64,000 nt of DNA from UA16 sp002292325 (lineage in GTDB: Bacteria; Bacteroidota; Bacteroidia; Flavobacteriales_D; Sanyastnellaceae): the NCBI GenBank assembly GCA_943788645.1, contig CALSRC010000012.1, positions 62,001-126,000 of the forward strand. Reading direction: 5' to 3'. Under the pieces are notes generated by a model. That model saw only the letters and a list, made by a program, of their open reading frames with translations, searched no databases and was not told the origin of the DNA. This document shows positions 9,068 to 16,394 of the stretch, in pieces (the stretch's first letter is position 1; each line of letters opens with the position of its first letter). The position numbers were made by a program, and so were the translations under genes.

Positions 9068-9075
9068 TATCTTTG
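9068..9075 (+). promoter_or_regulatory. -7 box of thrS-infC-rpmI-rplT promoter
   Basis: TATCTTTG is an exact match to TAnnTTTG. It implies transcription starting around 9080. This rules out the longest possible thrS frame (from 9042) and leaves ATG 9087 or 9102 as starts. Confidence 0.65.
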
Positions 9076-9101
9076 CACTCGAAAATATGAGCGAACGTAC
9101 C

Positions 9102-11039
9102 ATGATTAACATCACCTTACCAGACGGATCTCAACGACAAGTGGAAAAAGGTACCACTGCGCTCGATGTGGCAATGGGCATTAGCGAAGGGCTCGCGCGC
9201 AATGTCTTGGCAGCAGAGATCAACGGCGAGGTCTGGGATCCCCAACGGCCTATTGCAGAAGACGCGGCATTGAAATTGCTGACGTGGAATGATGATGAAG
9301 GCAAGCGAACGATGTGGCACAGCTCTGCCCACCTGCTTGCGGAAGCACTTGAAGCGTTGTACCCTGGAGTTAAGTTTTGGGTCGGCCCTCCGATTGAAAA
9401 TGGGTTTTATTACGATGTAGATTTTGGGTGACCATGCCATATCGGATAAAGATTTCCCTGCCATTGAGGCAAAAATGATGGAGCTAGCCAAACAAAAGAA
9501 TCCTTTTGTGCGGTCTGAAATGTCGAAGGCGGACGGCGTTACAATATTTCCAGGAGAAGGATGATGAGTACAAACTGGACCTTTTGGAGGGGCTGGAAGA
9601 TGGAACCATAACATTTTATAAGCAGGGAAATTTCACCGATTTATGCCGAGGCCCTCATATGCCGCACACAGGTTTTGTGAAGGCCGTTAAAGTCATGGCG
9701 ATCGCCGGCGCATACTGGAAAGGCGATGAGTCGAATAAGCAATTGACGAGGGTGTATGCGATTACATTCCCCAAGAAACAAGAACTGACGGCTTATTTGG
9801 AACTTTTGGTTCAAGCAAAAGCGCGCGACCATCGTAAGCTGGGCAAGGAGATGGATTTATTTCCATTTTTCAGAAAAAGTGGGGCAAGGCTTGCCACTCT
9901 GGTTGCCCAAAGGTGCGGATCTCCGAATGCGATTGGAAGCTTTCTTGAAGGAGGCCCAGCGCAAATCGGGGTATGAGCCGGTCATTACCCCGCACATTGG
10001 CAACAAGGAATTGTACATCACGAGCGGTCATTATGCCAAATACGGTGAAGACAGTTTTCAGCCCATCAATACCCCAGCTGAAGGAGAGGAGTACCTGCTG
10101 AAGCCGATGAATTGCCCGCACCATTGTGAGATATTCAAGGCACGCCCGCGGAGCTATCGGGATTTGCCCGTTCGATTTGCTGAATTCGGCACCGTTTATC
10201 GATACGAGCAGTCCGGAGAGCTACATGGGTTGACCCGCGTGCGTGGTTTCACGCAAGACGATGCGCATATATTTTGCACCGTCGACCAGGTTAAGGAAGA
10301 GGTAAGCAAGGTGATTGACCTCGTTTTGTACATCTTCAGGACGTTAAAATTCGAGGATTTCATCGTTCAAGTCAGTTTGCGAGATCCTGAAAATCCTGAC
10401 AAGTACATCGGTGCGGACGAAAACTGGACCAATGCGGAAAAAGCCATTCAAGAAGTCGCCCAAGAAAAAGGCCTACAAACCATTGTGGAGTTAGGTGAGG
10501 CGGCCTTTTATGGCCCCAAACTGGACTTCATGGTACGCGATGCAATCGGACGAAAGTGGCAATTGGGAACCGTTCAAATCGATTACAATTTACCTGAGCG
10601 TTTTGAGTTAGAATATGTTGGAGCAGACAACGCCAAACACCGTCCTGTAATGATCCATCGAGCTCCTTTTGGTTCGATGGAGCGTTTTGTAGCGATATTA
10701 ATTGAACATTGTGCCGGTAAGTTTCCCTTGTGGCTCACGCCAGAACAGGTGAAAATCCTACCGATATCTGACCGATTTAACGAATATGCCGAAAGGGTTT
10801 CAAAAGTCCTTGAAAATCACGATATTCGCGCCCTCGTTGACGACCGGTCAGAGAAGGTGGGCAAAAAGATTCGCGATGCTGAATTGGAAAAGGTGCCATA
10901 CATGCTGATTCTGGGAGAAAACGAGGCCAAAGAAGGAACCGTATCTGTGCGCAGGCAGGGAGAAGGAGACTTGGGAGGCATGAGTGTTGAAGCATTTTCC
11001 GAACACATCCGTTTGGAAATTGCCGAGATGCTGAAGTAG
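9102..11039 (+). CDS. thrS: threonyl-tRNA synthetase, three +1 frameshifts as sequenced
   Basis: ThrRS charges tRNA-Thr with threonine. As written the reading frame changes three times: near 9426-9428 (ggg, gg expected), 9535-9536 (gg, g expected) and 9866-9870 (ttttt, tttt expected). Removing these three bases gives a continuous protein of about 644 residues, the usual ThrRS length. It has an N-terminal TGS domain (MINITLPDG), the editing domain (DLCRGPHMPHTG), and a class II catalytic core with zinc-site Cys in MNCPHHCEIF and HRAPFGSMERF. The C-terminal anticodon domain is intact. The start at 9102 matches the family; 9087 is the alternative. Because thrS is essential and the flanking operon is intact, base-call errors are likelier than decay. 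Confidence 0.9.
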
Positions 11040-11068
11040 TGGGATGTATCATTTAAAACTCGAGCGTT

Positions 11069-11623
11069 ATAGCGATTAGAAGAAAAAGGACCCCGTACAG
11101 GGGCCGCGTTAGAAGAGAAGATCTTCACCGAATCAATGACAAAATTGAAGTGGCGGAGGTGCGTGTGGTGGGGGACAATGTTGAGCCTGCCGTCATGCGA
11201 ACCACCGATGCTATTCAGTTGGCACGCGAGTTGGGTTTAGACTTGGTTGAGATTTCACCCAATGCTGATCCACCAGTTTGCCGAGTCATTGAATACAAGA
11301 AGTTCTTGTACGACCAAAAGAAGAAGCAGAAGGAAATCAAAGCGAAGCAGCAAAAGGTGGTTGTGAAGGAAATTCGGTTTGGGCCGAACACCGATGATCA
11401 CGATTTTCAATTCAAATTGAAGCATGCCAAAAAATTCCTGCAAGAGGGCTCTAAGCTCAAAGCATACGTTTTCTTCCGCGGTCGAACGATAGTCTTCAAA
11501 GAGCGTGGAGAGATTTTACTTCTGAAGTTTGCGCAAGAACTCGAAGAGTTTGGAACAGTAGAACAGCTGCCGAAACTCGAGGGTAAGCGAATGACCGTCT
11601 TATTCAATCCGACTAAGAAATAA
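11069..11623 (+). CDS. infC: translation initiation factor IF-3, non-canonical start
   Basis: IF-3 checks start-codon pairing on the 30S subunit. The C-terminal domain and linker are clear (ELDLVEISP-like ARELGLDLVEISPNADPPVCR, then VVKEIRFGPNTDDHDF). The first ordinary start is GTG at 11150, but the conserved N-terminal stretch RREDLHRINDKIEVAEVRVVGDN begins upstream of it. The open frame runs back to a TAA at 11054 with no ATG, GTG or TTG in between. The best candidates are ATA at 11069 (reading -AIRRKRTPYRG-) or ATT at 11075. IF-3 genes are known to use AUU and similar codons, because IF-3 then represses its own synthesis. About 184 residues from 11069. A hidden frameshift is the alternative. 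Confidence 0.9.
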   Translation: MAIRRKRTPYRGRVRREDLHRINDKIEVAEVRVVGDNVEPAVMRTTDAIQLARELGLDLVEISPNADPPVCRVIEYKKFLYDQKKKQKEIKAKQQKVVVKEIRFGPNTDDHDFQFKLKHAKKFLQEGSKLKAYVFFRGRTIVFKERGEILLLKFAQELEEFGTVEQLPKLEGKRMTVLFNPTKK

Positions 11624-11644
11624 ACAACCAAAAAATCTAAGGCC

Positions 11645-11839
11645 ATGCCGAAGATGAAAACCAAAGGAAGCGCGAAGAAGCGTTTCAAGTTCACGGGGAG
11701 TGGAAAGATCAAGCGGAAGCACGCCTTCAAGAGTCATATCTTGACGAAGAAGGGCACGAAGCAGAAGCGCAATTTGACACATACGACGACAGTCAACAAG
11801 GCTGATGTCCCAAGTATCAAGCGCCAGCTGTGTGCTTAA
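11645..11839 (+). CDS. rpmI: 50S ribosomal protein L35
   Basis: 64 residues, highly basic, with the L35 pattern MPKMKTKGSAKKRFKFTGSGKIKRKHAFKSH split by typical Lys/Arg blocks. It sits in the universal infC-rpmI-rplT order, 21 bases after infC, with an AAGG ribosome-binding-like sequence just before the ATG. Its stop codon is inside a perfect 12-base palindrome (11832-11843). Normal length. Confidence 0.97.
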   Translation: MPKMKTKGSAKKRFKFTGSGKIKRKHAFKSHILTKKGTKQKRNLTHTTTVNKADVPSIKRQLCA

Positions 11840-11871
11840 GCACGCTTTGATGTTATCACTTTAACCGGTTA
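11832..11871 (+). promoter_or_regulatory. palindromes between rpmI and rplT
   Basis: The roughly 100-base gap before rplT holds two perfect palindromes: a 12-base one over the rpmI stop (11832-11843, GTGCTTAAGCAC) and a 10-base one at 11862-11871 (TAACCGGTTA), followed by cccggtattcggtt, which could pair with the latter. In other bacteria L20 represses its own operon by binding structured leader RNA. A similar role here is inference only; the structure was not folded computationally. Confidence 0.3.
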
Positions 11872-11940
11872 TGTTAAACCCGGTATTCGGTTCAAAAGTT
11901 TGGAGTAATCCAACGCCGACTACCAAAAAAACAATTTAAA

Positions 11941-12285
11941 ATGCCTAGAGCAACAAATTCCGTCGCATCGAGAGCGCGACGTAAAAAAATTCTCAAAATG
12001 GCCAAGGGGTACTACGGTGCTCGTAAGAATGTTTGGTCTGTTGCGAAAAACGCCGTAGAAAAAGGGTTGCTGTATGCATACTCTGGGCGAAAGCAGCGCA
12101 AGCGTCAATTTCGATCGTTGTGGATTCAACGGATTAACGCAGGTGCACGTCAGCATGGAATGTCGTACAGCGAGTTCATGGGCAAATGCACGAAAAAAGG
12201 AATCGAATTGAACCGAAAGGTCCTAGCTGATTTGGCGATGAACCATCCCGAAGCCTTTAAGGCGGTTGTGGATCAGGTGAAATAA
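11941..12285 (+). CDS. rplT: 50S ribosomal protein L20
   Basis: 114 residues with the conserved L20 start (MPRATNSVASRARRKKILK), the GYYGARKN motif and the helical RRKRQFRSLWIQRINA-like segment. L20 binds 23S rRNA early in 50S assembly and often regulates its operon. It is followed by a strong intrinsic terminator, so the thrS operon ends here. Confidence 0.97.
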   Translation: MPRATNSVASRARRKKILKMAKGYYGARKNVWSVAKNAVEKGLLYAYSGRKQRKRQFRSLWIQRINAGARQHGMSYSEFMGKCTKKGIELNRKVLADLAMNHPEAFKAVVDQVK

Positions 12286-12315
12286 CTCATCCTATAGATA
12301 CGGAGTTCAGACTCT

Positions 12316-12347
12316 GAAAAAAACCGGCCGTGAGCCGGTTTTTTTTT
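12316..12347 (+). terminator. intrinsic terminator after rplT
   Basis: Eight-base stem AAACCGGC (12321-12328) and GCCGGTTT (12334-12341) with a five-base loop, followed by a run of T and preceded by a run of A, so it could act in both directions. Confidence 0.9.
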
Positions 12348-12392
12348 CAACTGAACTTAAACATTGCGGTGCTTTTGCGATCTGAATCACAT

Positions 12393-12400
12393 AATATTTG
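12393..12400 (+). promoter_or_regulatory. probable -7 box of lipoprotein gene
   Basis: AATATTTG differs from TAnnTTTG only at the first base and lies 22 bases before the ATG at 12423, in a short intergenic space after the rplT terminator. Confidence 0.35.
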
Positions 12401-12422
12401 GGGAACTATTTAAAAAAATCCA

Positions 12423-13535
12423 ATGAGAACATTAACAGGATCAATTCTGGTGCTATTGACCATGGGCTTCACGGGGTGTGCCGTGAATGATTCCAATCAA
12501 CTTACAGAGGGGGAGGTGATGAGCTTTGCGAAAAATCACCTTGAATCTCAAGTTGGGTATGATGAGGCGGTTGCACCATACATAGCGGGATTGTCAACTG
12601 AAACAAAGTATTTCACTACAGGTCAAAAATCGCCGTTGAATGCCAATTTAGATAACGTTGACGCTTCTTGGTTCTTTGAAGATTCAGTGAAGGCTGAAAT
12701 CATGGATGTGCAGTTGTACGGAACGGGAGCTAGTGTGATGGGGGTCATGTACTTTCATACTCTCGGTGAAGTCGGTATGCGTTCGTTTCACGGAACAGTC
12801 GTTCGAGATGGTAATCGACTGCGCTGGGATCGATGGTTTCACCAAGACCATGGACAGCTTGCTGAGAATTTCATTCCGAACGATTCTGAAGTGGAAGGTG
12901 CCGTCAGTCTATGCAACTCAATGGCGTGGAGTACGCTTCAGGGTGACGGATCGGTTGCTGGTGAGATTTCCGATTCGTTGATAGCATTGGATCCGTCAAT
13001 GGCTCTAGCGCATGTCGGATCTCTATGGCGCGCTTGGTTCCAAGGAGATGGAGAAACATGGGAATCTCATGCAGCTGCAGCTGTTGAGAAGAGCAAGGAT
13101 CCTGCGACTAAATATTATTTCATGTCCCATTCAGAAGCCTTTGGAGATCAATTGGAGAATGCACAAAAGGCTTACGCATTAGCTTCGGACTCACCTTTAG
13201 CACAAATAAATTACGCTTGGAACTTGATGGGAACGGACGATGCAGCTGCCAGGGTTATTCTGGAGCAAACCGCAAACCGTTGGGGCTCATTGGGAGCACC
13301 TCATAATCTGTTAGGTTACTTGAATATGCGTGAAGGCGATATGGACCGTGCCGAAAATTCCTTTAAAATGTATGTGCGATTGGCACCTGATGTGGCAAAT
13401 GCACACGATAGCATGGGTGATTTTTATGCAAAGAAAGGGGACAACGAAAATGCACGTGCCTGTTATACAAAGGCCATTGAATTGGATGATTCGTTCGAGT
13501 CATCGAAGAAAAAAATGGCAGAATTGGACTCTTAA
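12423..13535 (+). CDS. TPR lipoprotein
   Basis: 370 residues. The signal peptide ends in a lipobox (MGFTGC, acylated Cys about 19). A region of about 100 residues (roughly 25-150) resembles an NTF2-like/DUF4440 fold by pattern only, with repeated aromatic strands such as GVMYFHTLGEVGMRSFHGTVVRDGNRLRWDRW. Then follow helical repeats, ending in clear TPR units from about 295 (NLLGYLNMREGDMDRAENSFKMY). Probably anchored in the envelope facing the periplasm. It has its own promoter and terminator, so it is a single-gene unit. Function unknown; the NTF2-like suggestion is weak. Confidence 0.75.
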   Translation: MRTLTGSILVLLTMGFTGCAVNDSNQLTEGEVMSFAKNHLESQVGYDEAVAPYIAGLSTETKYFTTGQKSPLNANLDNVDASWFFEDSVKAEIMDVQLYGTGASVMGVMYFHTLGEVGMRSFHGTVVRDGNRLRWDRWFHQDHGQLAENFIPNDSEVEGAVSLCNSMAWSTLQGDGSVAGEISDSLIALDPSMALAHVGSLWRAWFQGDGETWESHAAAAVEKSKDPATKYYFMSHSEAFGDQLENAQKAYALASDSPLAQINYAWNLMGTDDAAARVILEQTANRWGSLGAPHNLLGYLNMREGDMDRAENSFKMYVRLAPDVANAHDSMGDFYAKKGDNENARACYTKAIELDDSFESSKKKMAELDS

Positions 13536-13577
13536 AAGGACTCTATTCCGAACAGCATTCAGAATGCTGAACAATAA

Positions 13578-13607
13578 AAAATCCCGGGAGTACCCCGGGA
13601 TTTTTTT
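13578..13607. terminator. bidirectional terminator between convergent genes
   Basis: The stem AAATCCCGGG / CCCGGGATTT has a short loop, with A-run and T-run on its two sides. It serves the plus-strand lipoprotein gene (stop 13535) and the minus-strand recA unit (stop 13641). Confidence 0.9.
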
Positions 13608-13640
13608 GTTTCAACTGCTCCATTGTTCGCTTGGATGAGG

Positions 13641-14711
13641 CTATTCGGCATTCAATGCTCGTTCCTTGGCCAGTGCTGCGACGGTGTAGTCAGGTTTCAG
13701 CTTCAAAGCCTCCGTATAATCTGCAAGTGCGCCAGTCACATCGCCTAGACTTTCGCGTGCTAAACCACGGTTCAAAAACGCCTGGTGATAATAAGGAAGG
13801 TGTTCTATCGCTTGCGTGAACCAGTACTCTGCACTGTCATAAGCACTGAGGTATTCTAAGTAAATAAATCCCTGGTTAAACGACGCCGTTGCATTGGTCG
13901 AATCGATGGTGAGTATTTCGCGGTAAAGTTGAAGGGCTTGTTCGTTTCGAGACTCCTCCTGTAAGAAAATTGCGAGATTATAACGCGCTTCAACGGATTG
14001 GGGACGCAGTTCGATGGCCGATCGATAAAACTCTTCCGCAAGCGGATTGCCTTGTTCGGCTAGGTAAAGCCCGAGACTGATGAAGCCGTCAAAAAAATTA
14101 GGATTGACTTCCAATGCCGTTTGGTAAGAACTAATGGCCTTGTCGGGGACTCCAGTGGACGCGTAAATCTTGCCTTTCATCCAATAAGCTTCGTGCAATT
14201 GATCGTTGATGCGGAGGGCTTCGTTTAAGTCGTCAAACGCACGTTCAAACTGCTTGAGATGAATATTGAATTCTGCACGTTTGAGTAAGCACATCGTACT
14301 TCCACGAGCATAAGCCACACAGTTGTCCAATTCTGTAAGGCATGCGTCAAAATTTTGCATGCGATACAACATATCCACTCGATTTTCCCAACCAAGAGCA
14401 AAACTGGAGTCGGCTTTCAATGCCAATCCCCAATCCTCAAATGCCCCTTGTGGATCGCCTTGGGTTACCTTCCAAATAGCGCGTTGGTGGTATCCATCGG
14501 GAGCATTTGGGCTCTGAATGATCGCATCATCCAGTTCAGATAGATCAGCTGTGGGATCCTCTGGCGCATTCGCTGGCTGTTCGTGGTTATTGCAGCCGAT
14601 CAGCAGGCCAGCGATGAAGATGAGAGGGGCGGAAACAGCAAGGGCACTTGCTAAAAGTGCCCTAACCGTTGGTGCGAATGAACGCTTCATTTTTTTTGGT
14701 TGCCCATTCAT
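13641..14711 (-). CDS. TPR lipoprotein downstream of recA
   Basis: 356 residues from the ATG at 14711, which overlaps the recA TAA by one base (TAATG). An internal ATG at 14690 is possible. The N-terminal signal ends in a lipobox (LLIGC, Cys about 40). The rest is a chain of about seven TPR units (e.g. AISSYQTALEVNPNFFDGFISLG, ALADYTEALKLKPDYTVAALA), which usually form a protein-binding superhelix. Probably an outer-membrane lipoprotein. The coupling to recA is physical; I see no evidence for a DNA-repair role. Confidence 0.8.
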   Translation of the reverse strand: MNGQPKKMKRSFAPTVRALLASALAVSAPLIFIAGLLIGCNNHEQPANAPEDPTADLSELDDAIIQSPNAPDGYHQRAIWKVTQGDPQGAFEDWGLALKADSSFALGWENRVDMLYRMQNFDACLTELDNCVAYARGSTMCLLKRAEFNIHLKQFERAFDDLNEALRINDQLHEAYWMKGKIYASTGVPDKAISSYQTALEVNPNFFDGFISLGLYLAEQGNPLAEEFYRSAIELRPQSVEARYNLAIFLQEESRNEQALQLYREILTIDSTNATASFNQGFIYLEYLSAYDSAEYWFTQAIEHLPYYHQAFLNRGLARESLGDVTGALADYTEALKLKPDYTVAALAKERALNAE

Positions 14712-15742
14712 TAGACCGCTTCGACCTCTTCAACGAGTTTAGGAGCTGTTTCCTTTCGAATGGTTTCCTTGATTTTACCTTCCAATTCTTCCATCAGCTC
14801 TGGGTTGTCTTCAATGAGGTTGCGCACCGCATCTCGGCCTTGACCCAATTTGGTTTCGCCGTAACTAAACCAGGAACCGGATTTCTTAATGATGTTCATG
14901 TCCACGCCGAGGTCAATGATTTCTCCAGACTTGGAGATGCCTTGTCCATAAAGAATATCAAATTCCGCTCGTCGGAAAGGCGGAGCGACTTTGTTTTTGA
15001 CCACTTTAACTTTGGTTCGGTTACCCAACACCTTATCTCCATCTTTCAGTTGCGTTGAGCGGCGAATGTCAAGACGAACAGAAGAGTAGAACTTCAAGGC
15101 ATTTCCTCCCGTTGTCGTCTCAGGATTCCCAAACATCACACCGATTTTTTCACGCAATTGATTGATGAAGATGCAGCAACATCCTGTTTTGCTGATGGAT
15201 CCTGTGAGTTTTCGCAAGGCCTTGGACATCAATCTTGCCTGCAGACCAACAGAAGAGTCAGACATTTCCCCTTCGATCTCAGCGCGCGGTGTAAGCGCTG
15301 CTACAGAGTCGATGACAATCAAGTCAATGGCTCCAGAACGAATGAGGTTGTCAGCAATTTCCAATCCTTGCTCACCGTTATCTGGCTGGGAGATGAGCAA
15401 ATTTTCGGTGTCAACACCTAAGTTTTCAGCATAGAACTTATCGAATGCGTGCTCCGCGTCAATGAACGCACAAATTCCACCTTGCTTTTGAGCCTGAGCG
15501 ATGGCATGCACTGCCAGTGTGGTTTTACCGGAACTTTCAGGCCCGTATATTTCGACCACTCGACCTCGTGGATATCCTTGGATGCCGAGCGCAAGATCCA
15601 AAGTCAATGAACCCGAGGGAATGGATTCGATGGCTTCAACCGCCTCATCCCCCAATTTCATGACAGCTCCTTTGCCGTATGTTTTGTCCATGCGGTCCAA
15701 AGTCAATTGGAGCGCTTTCATTTTTTGTGTGTCTGTAGACAT
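14711..15742 (-). CDS. recA: RecA recombinase
   Basis: 343 residues, full length. The P-loop GPESSGKTT is at about residues 65-73, with the conserved LISQPDNGEQGLEI and FINQLREKIGVMFGNPETTTGGNALKFY stretches. RecA forms filaments on single-stranded DNA, drives strand exchange and triggers LexA self-cleavage. The C-terminus is acidic as usual. Its own -7 box lies 16 bases upstream. No LexA box was recognised in the roughly 100-base upstream gap, though I would not expect to know this lineage's consensus. Confidence 0.98.
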   Translation of the reverse strand: MSTDTQKMKALQLTLDRMDKTYGKGAVMKLGDEAVEAIESIPSGSLTLDLALGIQGYPRGRVVEIYGPESSGKTTLAVHAIAQAQKQGGICAFIDAEHAFDKFYAENLGVDTENLLISQPDNGEQGLEIADNLIRSGAIDLIVIDSVAALTPRAEIEGEMSDSSVGLQARLMSKALRKLTGSISKTGCCCIFINQLREKIGVMFGNPETTTGGNALKFYSSVRLDIRRSTQLKDGDKVLGNRTKVKVVKNKVAPPFRRAEFDILYGQGISKSGEIIDLGVDMNIIKKSGSWFSYGETKLGQGRDAVRNLIEDNPELMEELEGKIKETIRKETAPKLVEEVEAV

Positions 15743-15758
15743 TTTTTCTTGTTTTGGA

Positions 15759-15766
15759 CGAAGGTA
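15759..15766 (-). promoter_or_regulatory. -7 box of recA
   Basis: TACCTTCG, the C-variant of TAnnTTTG, 16 bases before the recA ATG. Confidence 0.5.
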
Positions 15767-15845
15767 TCTTACCTACATCGTAATGGACTTACGGAGTAGG
15801 GTGTTTTTTGTCAACGATGTACCCACTTTTGTGTTCGTGAGCAGG

Positions 15846-16322
15846 TTACAGTCCAAACCCAGCCAATACTTCGGCCGCATGGTCTTTGGTTTTTGGCTTC
15901 AGAATGACAGATTGAATCGTCCCCTGTTCATCAATTAAAAAGGTCGTCCGATGTGTGCCCTCGTATTCTTTGCCCATGAATTTCTTCAATCCCCAAACCC
16001 CAAATGCTTGATGGAGCGAACGATCTTCATCGCAGGCTAAATCAAATCGGATTCCGTACTTGTCGATGAACTTCTGGTGCTTTGCCGCTGGATCTGGACT
16101 GACACCGAGGATAGAAATCTCTGCCTCCATGAGCGCGTCGTAGTTTTCCGTCAGATTGCAGGCTTGTGCAGTGCAACCTGGCGTCATATCACGGGGATAA
16201 AAGTACAAGGCTAGTTTTTTGCCCGCATAATCAGACAGCGAACGAACAGAACCGTCTTGCACGGTTGTTTGAAAAGCAGGTGCCGCTGATCCAGCGGCCA
16301 ATGGTGAGGCGATTTGTTCCAT
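15846..16322 (-). CDS. bcp: thioredoxin-dependent peroxiredoxin (BCP/PrxQ)
   Basis: 158 residues. The peroxidatic Cys is at about 50 in TPGCTAQACN, with the resolving Cys five residues on (about 55), the classic PrxQ arrangement. It reduces hydrogen peroxide and organic peroxides in the cytoplasm with electrons from thioredoxin. Length and fold signatures (FYPRDMTPGC, GVSPDPAAKHQKF) are normal. Divergent from priA with a 72-base gap. Confidence 0.95.
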   Translation of the reverse strand: MEQIASPLAAGSAAPAFQTTVQDGSVRSLSDYAGKKLALYFYPRDMTPGCTAQACNLTENYDALMEAEISILGVSPDPAAKHQKFIDKYGIRFDLACDEDRSLHQAFGVWGLKKFMGKEYEGTHRTTFLIDEQGTIQSVILKPKTKDHAAEVLAGFGL

Positions 16323-16394
16323 GTTTAAATAACCGAATTTTTTCCTGCATGTTCGTTACCCATCTCTGCATTATTCTTCTCAATTTGCCAATTC

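Noticed and set aside
9042..9101. N-terminal extension of thrS
   Set aside because: The -7 box at 9068-9075 lies inside it.
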